Positions 44,225 to 55,399 of a stretch of DNA of 64,000 nucleotides are shown one piece after another. This DNA comes from Massospora cicadina (lineage: Eukaryota; Entomophthoromycota; Entomophthoromycetes; Entomophthorales; Entomophthoraceae). The notes under the pieces are model-generated. The model had not been told where the DNA came from and did no database searches. It was given only the letters and a program-made list of their open reading frames with translations. A program made the position numbers and the translations under genes. How positions within the stretch are numbered: the first letter of the stretch is position 1; each line of letters starts with the position of its first letter. The stretch lies in the NCBI GenBank assembly GCA_022478985.1, contig JAKSZP010007886.1:248001-312000 (forward strand), in the 5' to 3' direction.

Positions 44225-47200
44225 CTAAACAACAAAACGAACTTCAGCGAGAGGAGAACACCCCAGAGAAGCAAATGCTATCTCCTGTTGCCAGCGGGAA
44301 CGCCAAGAGAAGGGCGGGGGGTTACGTGTGTAGGGGCTTGAGCCACTATTGAGCACATATTTAGTTAGGGTCTGAAACAGTGAACCAAACTTGGAACCAG
44401 AATGAGACCATCTGGCGGCAATTGGATGGGAGGTACCCAAACATCCACGCTTGAAAGTGGTCCACAAGGTGCGGCTGGAAGTGGCTTAGAGCTTCCTGGA
44501 GGGTGGGAGTGGAGCCTTAGATAGCATTTAAGACAATTGTATGGAAAGTCCACATAGTGATTGCAACTACTAAGGCACAGAGGGGAGGTGGTAGAGGGGA
44601 AGCCATTGACAAAGCAAATATGTTCTTAGACAGGCTAAAGGGCTGTGCCTGATCTTGGCAAAATAGACGCTGTACCTCACGCCATATCGCTTTTGAGGGA
44701 GGGCACTCTTCCAGGAGGTGAACCAAAGTTCCATACTGGCCACACACGACGCAATATGAGTGCAAAGCGTTAGAGCGCTCAGCAGTACAGTGTACCCATC
44801 TCAAGCAGAGCCACACATGGGAACAAATATGCGGCTGCAGAAGAGGGTGGTGGGCGTACTTCCATATGGCTTTCTGGGTATTGAGGGAGTAGGGGATGTC
44901 CAACATGTCCAAGTAGTCCACACTGGCTAAGGTAGGAGACTCATGGATTCACTCCATTCAGAATGGGTAGTCCTTGTACTTCCTGGGTGAACTAAGGAGT
45001 AGGGCGCCCCCTAGGGCGTTGTGCCCACTGTTGCTAATTTTCCACTCAGCGCTCCGCATGGAGAGAAGGATCCTTTTGAAGTGGGGTGACGTTCCATGTG
45101 GGCCCGCTGAAGAAGGATGTGAGGTGAGATACTTTAACAGAGAATGGGGATGGGTAGGATTGGTGAGGCCCAGGGCGCGGGAGAAGTTGGAGTGGGCCGT
45201 CTGGGACCAGTGCTGGGCTGAGATTGTAGGGTTGGTGATGGCAGCGATCCAGGTGCCAAGGATTTTGGCAGCATGGTCCTCAAAGTTGAGAAGGCCCATA
45301 CCACCACTATGGCGAGGGCCATACATGACATCCAGGCGCACTGGCGGTGGGCGGCCTAACTAAAACCACCCCTGCAGAAGGGCGTATAATGAATCGAAGA
45401 AACAAGGGGGAAAGTAATGGCGTGGGCCCAAACCAAACTTTAGAAGGGAGCATAGAGTTGGCTAGCACTACCCTTCCTGTAAGGGAGGTCTGGCGGGCTT
45501 TGAGGGAAGCTATGCGTTTCATTATGTTGTCTAGGATATGGTTTTCCATCACCGTTGAGGCTTACCCTCCCACCTCCAGCCACACCCCCAAATGGCGGAC
45601 AGGGCCAACGGTGGGGTTTGGAACAAAGGGTAGCACAAGCGGGGCGGTGTGTGGTGGGCAGGGAAAGCGATCCCATGAGCAAGTTGATGAATCAGGAATA
45701 AAACGGGGCGCTGGAGACTTAGTTGGCTTGTTACCGACTGAGGTGAACAATTTTGGTTTTGGAGGCGTTTAGTGCAGCATTACTTATTCTGGAGTAAACC
45801 TGGATAGTAGCTTCAAGCGCTCATGCATCATGATTGTTAGACACCCCAACCACACAATCATCTGCAAACGCCAAAATCTTGACTGGTGCTTGGCCTTGAA
45901 CATGGACACCTTTAAGGCGGTCATTCACATTTCAAAGAAGTGGGTCAATCCTGAAGTTATAAAAGAGTGGGCTAAGAGGGTCCCCTTGGCGTAGGCCCCA
46001 TTGATGGCGGACTAAATCCGTATGGAAGCCAGGGCCACGCACAGCCATTTTAGCGGATTCTGTGAGCACCATCACCCAATTAATGAAACGAAATGGGAGG
46101 TGGAACTTGTGGAGGCAGGCTCTGAGGTAATCCCAGTTGACTCTATCATAGGCCTTCTGTTGGTCTAAAAAAACAAGTGCTCCATAAAACGTGGATTGAC
46201 AGAAGTTGGTTACGGTGTGAATGTTGTCCCAAATTGACCTTTTTGGAACGAAGCCAAATTGTACAGGGGATTTGAGAGCAGAGGCAACTACCCTTAGGCG
46301 GTTTGCCATGATTTTAGTAAAAATTTTTGTGTCTGTGTTAGTGTTTGAAATGAGGCTCCCTTTGTCCAAGTCCAGATTATCCCCTTTCTTGTACAACGTT
46401 ACCATGAAGGCCTTTTACCCTCCAGGAAGGAGGCGCGTTTCCATAAGGCATTGGTTCATAGAGACCAGCAGCAAGGAGGAAAAATTTCTGAGATACTTCT
46501 TATAGAACTCATAAGGGATGCCGTCTGGGCCTGGGAATTTTCTATACGGTGCACCCTGAATGGCAGACCAGAGTTCATCCTGATTAATCAAATTCAAAAA
46601 CTCTGGAAAGCAGGAAATGGTGCTAATATATGCGCTTTCAAGAAAATTGTCCACTTCAGCTGGAAGAACTGGATCAGATAGATATAACTTGGAGTGATAG
46701 TTGTGTATTTCAATCACCACTTCAGCTGGCGTATCTGCGACAGAGAGGTCTAGCCTTTGCACCTGTGTGCAGGCCAAGCTCTAGCACGGTGCAAAGAATT
46801 TTAAAAAAAAGTAAGTGGAACACATATTGCCCGCTGTTGATATGCTTTGCTTTATACTGAACACAAACTCAATGCATCTGTTTTCTTACCAGTGCATTGA
46901 GGTGAGTGGACACTTCTGCTACTTGCGACCCCAAGCTGGGCTGTAGCCTGCAGTGGGGACGTTAGACTCCAGGTGGTCCACTTCAGCTAGCGTGCACAAA
47001 ATGACTGCCGAGGCAGCCTGCAAGCGACGTGAGGAGAGGTGGTGAGCCTGGCAGATTGTGGTTGCTTTGAAGGTTGACCAGGTGGAGATTGGATCTGCAC
47101 ATAATGGTGCAGTATACTCTGGAGCTGAGGTCACTTTCTCTATCCACAAGGAAAACCTTGGCGACGTGATCTCAGTAGGGCGGAGTTTGCACCACTTCAG

Positions 47201-47925
47201 TGCCTGGGCCGCTGGATTGGACAAATGGAAGGAAACTGATACCATTCTGTGGTCGGATAAATCAATTTTTGTCATGGTAAAGTGGTAAATTTGGGATTGA
47301 AATTTCAACAGTGCGAGAATAAAATCAATGTGGGACATGGACCTTAGCTGGCCGTTATGCACATGGGGGTGAGACATGTTAGTGGGTAGTAATGCATGAT
47401 GTGGCAGAATATCAAATAACCCTAGGGTGGCTTTTAGAACGTGAAGTTCAACATGCCCCTGTGGGGGTGTAGGTGACGAGGGCCAGCAGTCTGTGGTTGA
47501 GTTTATCCAGCAGTTCATGTCACCAACAACAAACAGGTCAGGGGGTAGCGGAAGGAATTGATGGCTGAGAAGAATTAACAATGATCTCATGCATAGGTTG
47601 AGGCGTAAATGTTAATGACAGCGTGCACTTTATCATTCCATAAAAAGGTGACTACAAGGATGCAGCTGTCGAGGTACAATGTAGACAAGGTAAATTTAAA
47701 GCTATGGTTCACTTGAACAAGCACCCCACAGTGCATAGACCAAAAGGAAAGGGATGGGAGGAGCATGGTTGCCCATGTTTCCTCTGCACCGCGCAGACAG
47801 TAGGTTTCCTGAATGGCCAGGATGTCCACAGGTAGATTGTTTTTTAAAAACTCAGTTTCCTAGCCTGGGACAGCGAGGCCTTGAGTCAAGCGATGTTCAA
47901 CGTCCCTAAAGTAAAGGCTCCCCCA
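44225..47925 (-). pseudogene. B2 ORF2: endonuclease, reverse transcriptase, zf-RVT
   Basis: The endonuclease keeps ILAIQETYC (Glu at about 47806), VVGDMNCW (about 47510-47525), SHIDFIL and LSDHRMV (near 47260), so the APE residues are intact. RT: FPGPDGIPYEFYKKY (46415-46777), QQKAYDRVNWDYL, GLRQGDPLSPLFYNF (45932-46405), and FADD at 45857-45868 with both catalytic Asp. The zinc tail at 44700-44760 reads CVVCGQYGTLVHLLEEC before PPSKAIWREVQ. Frameshifts and stops break it into about six pieces. Confidence 0.88.
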
Positions 47926-47929
47926 TACC

Positions 47930-49310
47930 TTAGCTACAAGGGGAAGGGCACCCATGCCCTTCAACCTTCTTGTTCTCAGCGCATTGCTGTTTGGCATCGT
48001 GGGTATTCTGTGCTATGGAGTATGGTTCAGTATGGGAAGCTTTAGCTGTGGGGTTCATGTTGGCTTTTGCCTTCTGTTTTTTCCCCACTGTGGGATGAAT
48101 TTTTGGCGTTTTGTGCACTTGTTGTGCACCATCACATGAAGGTGGAATTTTGGCAGGAATATTGTTGAGCGACTCAGTTCCGATTGATGCTTGGTAAAAT
48201 TGGTCAAATGAAACCGACTCACCCATCAGGTCTGCAGCTTGGGTTGCCCAACCTGATTGGTGGAGGGATTTACAAGCTGCTTCCGCCACAAATGTCTTGA
48301 TGTCCTCCTGGAGGTGGGCTGGTGGGATTGCGGATGCAGTCTTGGCTACCTCCTTGGCCACCGCCTTGCGGGCTTGATTGGCCTTCTTACGCTCCTATGG
48401 AGACACAAGTTTTACTTGAATGTAGCACCCTGGCGCTCCCCATGGGAAGGCTGCATTGGTGTCTACTGCTGGTTCATAGTGGGCATCTGCACCACACATT
48501 GCTTCCAGGATTATTTTGGTTTGGGTAATGCCCTCCTTGGCAGGGTAGATATGGGCCTTGTGGCCAAATACATGACAGAACGTGCAGATAGGAGGCACGC
48601 AGTCCACGGTGACCCTGAATGAGTGGGAGTCTTGGCCATTGATATCTTCAAAAGTGTTATGAGGGATTTGAAACAATCTTTCACTATCCCCATGGATGGG
48701 GTGAGAACAGCAATTGCTTTGCCCGTGCACAGGTCTAGCATGAGCATAAAGCGCTGCATCTTAAAGGATTGGATTTCCCCATATTTGGTGATCCCAGCCT
48801 TCAGGTGGTGCTCCAGCACAGTGCGCTTGACTGTAGTAGGTAGGAAGTCAAAAGTTACGAAAATTTGGTTTGATTTAGTCCAGTGGGTGCACTATATTTT
48901 GACTATCCATTGACCATCTAGGAGGTCCACTACTACTTGTACATTTGCAGCTTTGTCTACCACATTTTTGTTTTTGAAACCAAGATCCAGCCAACCATGA
49001 GGCATGGAGTGTGGTGCCTCATACACCATGTTTAGAAAATGTGTGTGTACATCTCCACAAAATTTTTCCCAAAGTGCCGTTTGTTATAATATACAGGAAG
49101 ACACGCACCCCATTTTCCACTGACAACAGTGGTTAGGAGTGTGGCATATTGATAAACTGGTTGCAGCGCACTTGCCAGGCCAAAATTTTTGGGGAAAATG
49201 GGAACTGCTGATTTTTTACTATTAATTCTATCTATTCTGCCAGATTTGCTGGGGCGTTTTTGAAACTTAGTTGATGTGGGGCCTACACCTATGCCCTTAA
49301 CTTTACTCAC
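47930..49310 (-). pseudogene. B2 ORF1 with damaged CCHC knuckle
   Basis: The pieces at 49032-49310, 48511-48819, 48395-48730 and 47930-48361 align in order with B1 ORF1 (shared TKYGEIQSFKMQRFMLM, GKAIAVLTP, NAAFPWGAPGCY). The knuckle reads CTFCHVFGHKAHIY, with the last Cys changed to Tyr. Several frameshifts separate the pieces. It ends just before the ORF2 start region at about 47925. Confidence 0.82.
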
Positions 49311-49436
49311 CCAACTGCTCCCAACATTGGGTGCAAACTAATTTCCTCGATGAGATTTTCAAACTTACTTAGACTTAAATTGAATTTGTTGCAAAAGTGT
49401 TTGCAACGAGAGAGAAAAGTTTAACTAATTAAATAT

Positions 49437-50074
49437 TAAAATATATTAGTTTTATATTAACTCTGTTTTGGGTAAAGGGTTTTCAATTAAAATTAGTTCC
49501 TTTTATATGCTTCAAGGGGTTACAACGAGTGCAAATAAGTTTCTTCTACCTGATTGGCTAATTTTAATTAAATATTTGATTTATTATATTTTGACATCAA
49601 CTACCTTACTTCCAATTAAATAGAGTAAAATATCACTGAGAGAAAAACCTTTACTAATGACTGATTAACTGTAGCCAAGGAGGTAAATGATGGGCAAACT
49701 CTGTTCAAACAATCTGATTGGTTAAAAACATTATTCTATTTATTCTACTTTACACACAATGATCAGATCCTAGATTTACTGTCTCTATATCAAAAATACA
49801 ATTGCTTTTAGATGATACAATTAGAATTCATTGCTTAATTAATAGATTAACACATTAAAGCTGTTGCCCTTATATAAATATTTCTTTACCCAAAAAACGA
49901 GTTTTCAGTAGAATGGCCTGTCAGGAAATTTATATGGCTGTATTATAAGCCCAAATTTTTAATGGTGGATCATTGTTTATACATCAAGATCAAAATTAGT
50001 GCATTTAATATTTACCACGATTTGATATGGGTCAAATGATAAGTAATTTGACCTCAGCCAAAATAAGGGGACTC
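49437..50074. other. AT-rich stretch without a recognisable gene
   Basis: It continues the background into which B2 inserted. No frame, domain or repeat was recognised. Confidence 0.5.
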
Positions 50075-50740
50075 TGCTGGAACTCCCAATAATGTGATGA
50101 GCATGGTGAAATTAGAGAAGCTGAGTAGCTGCATAGATGTTCTAAAGAGTGGCCTGAGAGATGAGTGAAAAATGGTTAAACAAAGAAGGAATGAGGAGGT
50201 CTTTTAGTTAATAACAAAAAGTGGATTCTAGGGGGTGGAAGGCGAGTTGGTAAGGGCATACAGCTACCAACCTGAAGGTTGCGGGTTCGATTCCCACCCT
50301 TTGCACATTAATTGGGGTGCCAGCCAAAGGAAGCTATTGGCGGTTAGTAGGTCTAATAACACGAAAACCTTACCCATGATGTAACCAGAAAAATTTGAGT
50401 CCCAATCTGGAGGTGGAAAAACTTTCTTCAACAGAGTTGACCCTGTTCAGGTTTCATGTCATTTCTTTCTCTCTTTCAGTAATGCCTGTCCCCTGGTCAG
50501 CTTGCCTCGGTTAAATAAAAAACAAAAAGTGAATTCTAGAGTACAAGTTGAAAGAATAATGGTAGTAGACTCTGCCATATAAAATAAAAAGTAGTGTGCA
50601 CTGAAGCCTTTGGCTTCATTTTATATTTTATTATGTTTTAAGGGAAGACAATATTCATAACACCTTTCCATTGCACCAGAGGGAAATCTCCCTGTGCAAC
50701 TAATAAGCAGCCTACAACCTATTCCACTGGATTTTCAACA
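50075..50740 (+). repeat. Probable 5' LTR of F, carrying the SINE
   Basis: The right border is firm: TTTTCAACA lies one base before the F primer-binding site. The left border is a guess at TGCTGGAACTCCC (50075), a typical LTR start. Without the SINE and its duplicated target the LTR would be about 358 bp. No 3' LTR was found right of 62600 to confirm it. Confidence 0.4.
50213..50539 (+). mobile_element. tRNA-derived SINE with 19-bp target duplication
   Basis: The SINE is 50232-50520 (289 bp). The flanks AACAAAAAGTGGATTCTAG (50213-50231) and AACAAAAAGTGAATTCTAG (50521-50539) differ at one base. The head has Pol III box A-like AGGCGAGTTGG (50240-50250) and a perfect box B GGTTCGATTCC (50284-50294) at tRNA-like spacing. 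The body has no ORF. The tail, TTTCAGTAATGCCTGTCCCC onward to CGGTTAAATAAA, matches the 3' tail of retroposon E at about 88 percent over 45 or so bases. A SINE is transcribed by RNA polymerase III and moved by the enzyme of a partner LINE that recognises this tail. Confidence 0.9.
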
Positions 50741-50741
50741 A

Positions 50742-50755
50742 TGGTGCTCACTACA
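50742..50755 (+). promoter_or_regulatory. F primer-binding site
   Basis: TGGTGCTCACTACA follows ATTTTCAACA. It is identical to the sites of A1 and D and marks the start of the F internal region. Confidence 0.8.
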
Positions 50756-50960
50756 GAGGCCCGCTGATCTGACCAGAAAAGCCAAGTAATCTGAACCATG
50801 GCACATCCTGTTAGCACTTATGGGAACCTGTCACACCCTACTGAGTTGGCGCAGTACACTGAAAACTAAGCTTGCTTTGAATACAATATGCTGAACCTAA
50901 GACAGGCCCCTTCATGAGCAAAAAGTGGCAATGGATCAGTTTATATAACTGTTCATTCAG

Positions 50961-52480
50961 TTGCATGTCCTTAATTGGCAAAATAGAAAATTATTGAACC
51001 AGTTTGATGACACCATTGAGTGGATACACTTTGTGGAGTGGCAATTAAAGGCTGCCTCATATCCCCAGAGTCCCTGTGGGGAAGCTAACAAACAAATAGA
51101 GGATGATAGTGAAGAACAGTGGCAGTACAGCAATTACAAAGTTGAGGAAGGCTCAGTGGAACTAATTGCTGCATAAGCAGGTAGCATGATTCAGTTCACA
51201 GCTAGCAGAATCTAGGAGGATGATTACGCCTTGCTAAAAAGAGTTTTTAACATTTTTGCTGTGTTGCCAGTGGAAGAGGTTCAGGCTGCTTCCAACCCTG
51301 CGGACAAGCTGATATCTGCTATTCCTACTGTAACCTCCCCTTGCCAAGAAGCAAGTTATGCCCCTGAGCATTGCTCTAGGCTATTCAGAGCTCGTAGCCT
51401 CAAGCAGGATGAGGACTTATAAATTGACAAGTTGCCTCCATTCAATAAGGATGGAAATATGCATAGTTTCTTCAAGTGGTTTGAGCTCACAGTGGAAGGA
51501 GCGTTGGACCACTGTAAGGCTAAGCTGCTGATCCCTATTCTAGATATTAAAAGCGCAGCCCAGGCTACCTGCTATCTGAGGGATAGTTCCTTCACCTACC
51601 AAGAAGTTTAGAATACTATTCTGATCTTGTTTAGGGGCATAGAAATCTGGCTCAACAAAAGGCTGATTTTCTAACAGTGCAGTTTCAGTGGAACGAGACC
51701 CTGATGGCATTTGCTGATTGATTTTTTCCTCAGAGGCGCACATCTTGGTGGGAGTGAGAACGCTATCTGAGTCTGACATGAGAATTGCAATGACCTCAGC
51801 GGTGTAAAACACTTTAAATTATTCATTACAATTGGCGCCCATCCTACAAGATGATATTACCTTGCTCAAGATTGTCAGTTATTTGCGTTGAGAAGCAGAA
51901 AACTTTGACCCTTCTAACCATGAACAGAAGCTTTTAATGGCCCCTTTGGGGCCTCCTTCCTAGAACATCACAAACTGGAATTCCTTGATTTTGCTGAACA
52001 ATCTTGGCCGTCTTATATTTATTTGCCTCGCCCTCATCCAAATTACAGCTCTGAGGCCAACCCTCAACCTGTGCCTTCTACTGATACTCAGGGCTGAGAA
52101 TTTTTGGAGTAACCTGCTATGCTTGCAGTTGTCTTGGGCATATTGCGTTCCACTGTTCTACTAAGCAGCAAGTTCATGTTTGCAGTTGGACCCACATGAG
52201 CGAGGTAAAAATCAAGCAGATTATAGAAAGGACCCTCTTCCTCAGTTAATTTTAACTACAACTGTCCCAATTGATATGGATGAGTTTCTTCTCAATGAAG
52301 ACCTCCAATACAATGACGAACAATTATATCAGCAAATGGATGATGACATTCATTTGTTGAATTGCGCTCAAGCCAAAAAAGCTGTCATGGAGGAGGGCCG
52401 CCATGAAGCTCCAATGCCTTATTCATGTCAAATACTTGAGCAAGCCACCTCTGAAGAGCTTAATCTTTGTTTAATGCACC
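50961..52480 (+). pseudogene. F gag with intact CCHC knuckle, broken
   Basis: Pieces at 50961-51176 and 51231-51422 give the N-terminal part. 51423-51660 carries LPPFNKDGNMHSFFKWFELT and LIPILDIKSAAQATCYLRDSSFTYQEV, the retrotransposon-gag capsid region. The knuckle CYACSCLGHIAFHC (52115-52156) is a perfect C-x2-C-x4-H-x4-C. The acidic tail at 52180-52488 (YNDEQLYQQMDDDIHLLNCAQAKK) follows. Stops interrupt after about 51176, 51422 and 51610. Confidence 0.75.
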
Positions 52481-52639
52481 CTCTCTGAAAGGGATAAACG
52501 TTGCGATCCTAATAGATGCAAACATTAAGGACTACCCCAACGTTGGTATGGGTATTATCAGTTCCTCAAAAAAGAGGTTCCTTGAACATTTATGTAAAAA
52601 ACTAACCAAAGTCTGCATATTCTGAATGTACATAACGTG

Positions 52640-52930
52640 ACATTTTTGTTCTGAAAAGAAAAGTTTGCGCGATCATAGATACTGGTGCTTTGGTTAATAT
52701 AGTATATATAAGGTTGGTAGCTAAGTTACCGCTAAAACCTGACGTGGAGCAGCAGATGGTATATGGGACCTCGGGAATGACATGCATTGTCTTGGAAGGG
52801 GCTTACAGTGCGCTGACTTTATAGTTTGGGTCAATTGCCATTTCAGCACTGAAGATTGTGTTGCCTATCGATAACTATGACATGCTGATAGGAGCAGCCT
52901 TCATGCGCCACTTTCAGTTTGGTTGTTAAT
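52640..52930 (+). pseudogene. F aspartic protease
   Basis: One frame reads KKVCAIIDTGALVNIVYI, then RLVAKLPLKPDVEQQMVYGT, GMTCIVLEGAYSALTL, a stop, and NYDMLIGAAFMRHFQF. The catalytic DTG is intact and the ILIG-type end is present, so the domain is nearly complete apart from one stop. It is the best-preserved protease of the A/T1/F group in the window. Confidence 0.8.
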
Positions 52931-53559
52931 ATAGCTGAAGAACATTCAAAATTTTGGGATAGCAGATCTTAGTTTATTTCACATACTTTGGTGTGTCCAA
53001 GGATTTCAATTGGTTAGGTAAAATTAATCTTGCCTATAGTGACAGGGTAATCCCTATCCTCTATCAGCAATTGAAAAACAAAACCAGGGTTCTCCCCCAC
53101 CAGATATATAAGTATCAGGGGCTACTGCCTTAATCCACTGCTGCCATATCGATCTCTTCTGGCCACCAATTTATAGTGGGTACAGAGCTAGAGATTGAGG
53201 TACCAACTGGGCTTTATGGTGAGATTCTTAGCCCTTATCAGCAATCATGCTTTGAGCCTCATGTAGCCCCAGGCATAATTTTACCTGACATGGGGAAATC
53301 AAAGTGTTACTAGCAATCTACAAAAAGAACCGCTGAGGATCTGAATAAACCAGATGGTGGCATTTATGAATTTGACCCCTGCAGATAAGGTCCTCCAGCT
53401 CCATGAGTCCAGTTCACTGGATGAATTCATTCTTCCCGCCAGACCCCAGCTCATTGTAATGGCTGTGGCTCCGCGAGAAACCTTAACAGAATTATTAAAA
53501 GAGCAGAAGGCTCATGCAAAAGCTTTAAATAAAAAATGAGACATCTTTATGGATGATGA

Positions 53560-54552
53560 TCATGATCTGGGATGCTCTTGTGGCGTCAGAATTAGGTGAA
53601 CACTGTGGATCACGCTCCCATTCAGTCTCGGCCAATCTCCTGCTTGCAGGCTGCAGAAGAGGCAGTTTCTGATGAAATAATGAAGTTGTTGAATCAGGGA
53701 ATGCTAAAGCCATCTCATATTCCTGAGCTTCACCTGCATATGATTGTTAATAAGAAGGACTACACAAACCATGTAGTAATTGACTACTGAAAAGCTGAAC
53801 CTTATCACCAAAAAGTACTCATATCCACTGCCATATATCAATGATGCTTTAAATCGCCTGGGTGTTGCTCGCTATTTCTCAGCTATGGACCTAATTCAGG
53901 GTACTTGAAAATTGAGTTGCCCCCAGCAGAACGATAAAAGTGTACTATGATCACCTCTAAAGGGTTATCTAAGACCATTCATATGCTGTAGGGGCTGTGT
54001 AATGCCCAATTATATTCCAGAGGCCTATGGAAAATATTCAGGTAATCTCAAGCTTTAGTGCTTCCTGGTGTATCTTGATGACATTAAAATCTTTTTGCGG
54101 ACATTCTTGGAGCACCTTAATCATCTGAAAGTAGTATTCCGCTAGCTCGCAGAGGCAAACATAAAAATCAAGCCCTGCAAGTGCCACATCTTTAAAAACC
54201 AAAAAGCTTAATCTTGGGTTCGTGGTAGACGCTATGGGACTCAGACCACAACCAGCCAAGGTAGAAGCCATCCAAAAAATAACTCAACCCAGGACCAAGC
54301 GGGTTATACAAATGGTTTTGGGCATGGTTGGGTATTACCAATGGTTTATTCCCAGCTTTAGCTGCATAGGAGCCCCTCTCTAAGCTCCTACGTAAAGACA
54401 CTGCTTTTGAGTGGATGGAACAGCGGCAGAGTCCTTTTGGTACCCTCAGAACATAATTGATTAGGTCCTCATTGTTGTGATATCTGAACTTTGAGAAGGA
54501 GTTCATCAACCAGAAAGATGCTTCTCTTTCCGTTGTTGGAGTGATATGTCCC
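53560..54552 (+). pseudogene. F reverse transcriptase and start of RNase H, cut by D
   Basis: 53596-53790 gives PIQSRPISCLQAAEEAVSDE, GMLKPSHIPELHLHMIVNKK and HVVIDY. The palm near 54060-54095 reads FLVYLDDIKIF with YLDD intact. 54190-54370 continues ILGFVVDAMGLRPQPAKVEAI and VLGMVGYYQWFIPSFSCIGAP. RNase H begins at about 54510 (QKDASLSVVGV) and is cut at 54552 by element D. Frameshifts separate the blocks. Confidence 0.8.
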
Positions 54553-55294
54553 TGTTAGACAATTAAAAGTCTGATATTGTGATAGATAGTTAGAAGGAAA
54601 AAATGGCGGATATCCCACAAAAACCCTAGTCGATTATTGGTGGAATCCCTCAAATAGAGGACATTTTTCTAAGTACACTCCTCAACCAAAAAGCTCAATT
54701 GTTGAAAGTCATGTTATGCCGAACCCACAACCAAATATTGGAAGTATTGCTGAGGCTCCTCCTCAGCCCCTCAACTGTTCCATTCACCTCCTAGGCGGAG
54801 ACCACTCCCTTACATAGGGGTAAAGGGGGTACCACAAGGTGCAAATATTTTCCCACAAATGATCAGGCAAATATACTAAGTCCTTTCCTAACGGACTTAT
54901 CCTACCCAGTATCAACCTTCCATTGGCTGTTCTGTTGAAGTAAGGCGAAGTTCAAGAGCTCTGATAGATCTGAACCCCATATTTTTTAATTTGGCTATTT
55001 CTAGCCTAATCTGAATTTTGCACCTCACTCACTTTAAGACTCAACACATTTAAATACTAAGCACTGCGATATTAAGAGTGTTTGCTTCCTGATTCCTCGT
55101 GGACTATTAATAAATAAAACTCATAAAACTATCATTTTATGTATAATTAAAAGTTCCATTTTTAAAATAAAAGTGGTCAAATATCCCCCTTAAATTATTT
55201 ATCCCAGCAGTAAAGAGTGTAACATCTCCTGTCAGTTATTATTATCCAGGACTGAGTGGCACCAGCGAGAATCCCAATCCCTTGAATTCTAACA
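54553..55294 (+). repeat. D 5' LTR
   Basis: It begins TGTTAGACAATTAAAAGTC and ends TTGAATTCTAACA. The 3' partner at 60312-61053 has the same length and shares GCGGATATCCCACAAAAA and AAATATACTAA. Confidence 0.95.
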
Positions 55295-55296
55295 AG

Positions 55297-55310
55297 TGGT
55301 GCTCACTACA
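55297..55310 (+). promoter_or_regulatory. D primer-binding site
   Basis: TGGTGCTCACTACA lies two bases after the LTR end, identical to the A1 and F sites although the D LTRs are unrelated to those of A1. Confidence 0.85.
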
Positions 55311-55399
55311 GGGGTAACACATCGCAAAACAATTAAAATTAAAATGGAGGGTGTTGGACATCGATGAATCCCCCCTTGGGTTGGGACCATCTAGTACTA

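Larger units (their letters stand above)
44157..49436 (-). mobile_element. B2: second full-length LINE B copy
   Basis: The element is 44172-49421 (5250 bp), flanked by the exact 15-bp duplication TAACTAATTAAATAT (44157-44171 and 49422-49436). It is collinear with B1 from end to end, including the 5' end (ACTTTTCTCTC on the minus strand) and the 3' end (GAATAAAATCTATT). It has more stops and a lower G+C content than B1, so it is older. Its RT catalytic FADD and the main endonuclease residues are nevertheless preserved, unlike in B1. Confidence 0.93.

Noticed and set aside
47954..48622. Plus-strand frames of 61-121 codons over LINE B2 ORF1
   Set aside because: They are antisense to ORF1 pieces that align with B1 and contain the knuckle. 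The hydrophobic Leu/Cys-rich composition is a by-product of the opposite strand.
50236..50305. Possible tRNA gene
   Set aside because: Box A and a perfect box B are present at tRNA spacing, but the cloverleaf is poor, and the unit continues into a 289-bp body with a LINE-type tail and a 19-bp target duplication. It is the head of a SINE.
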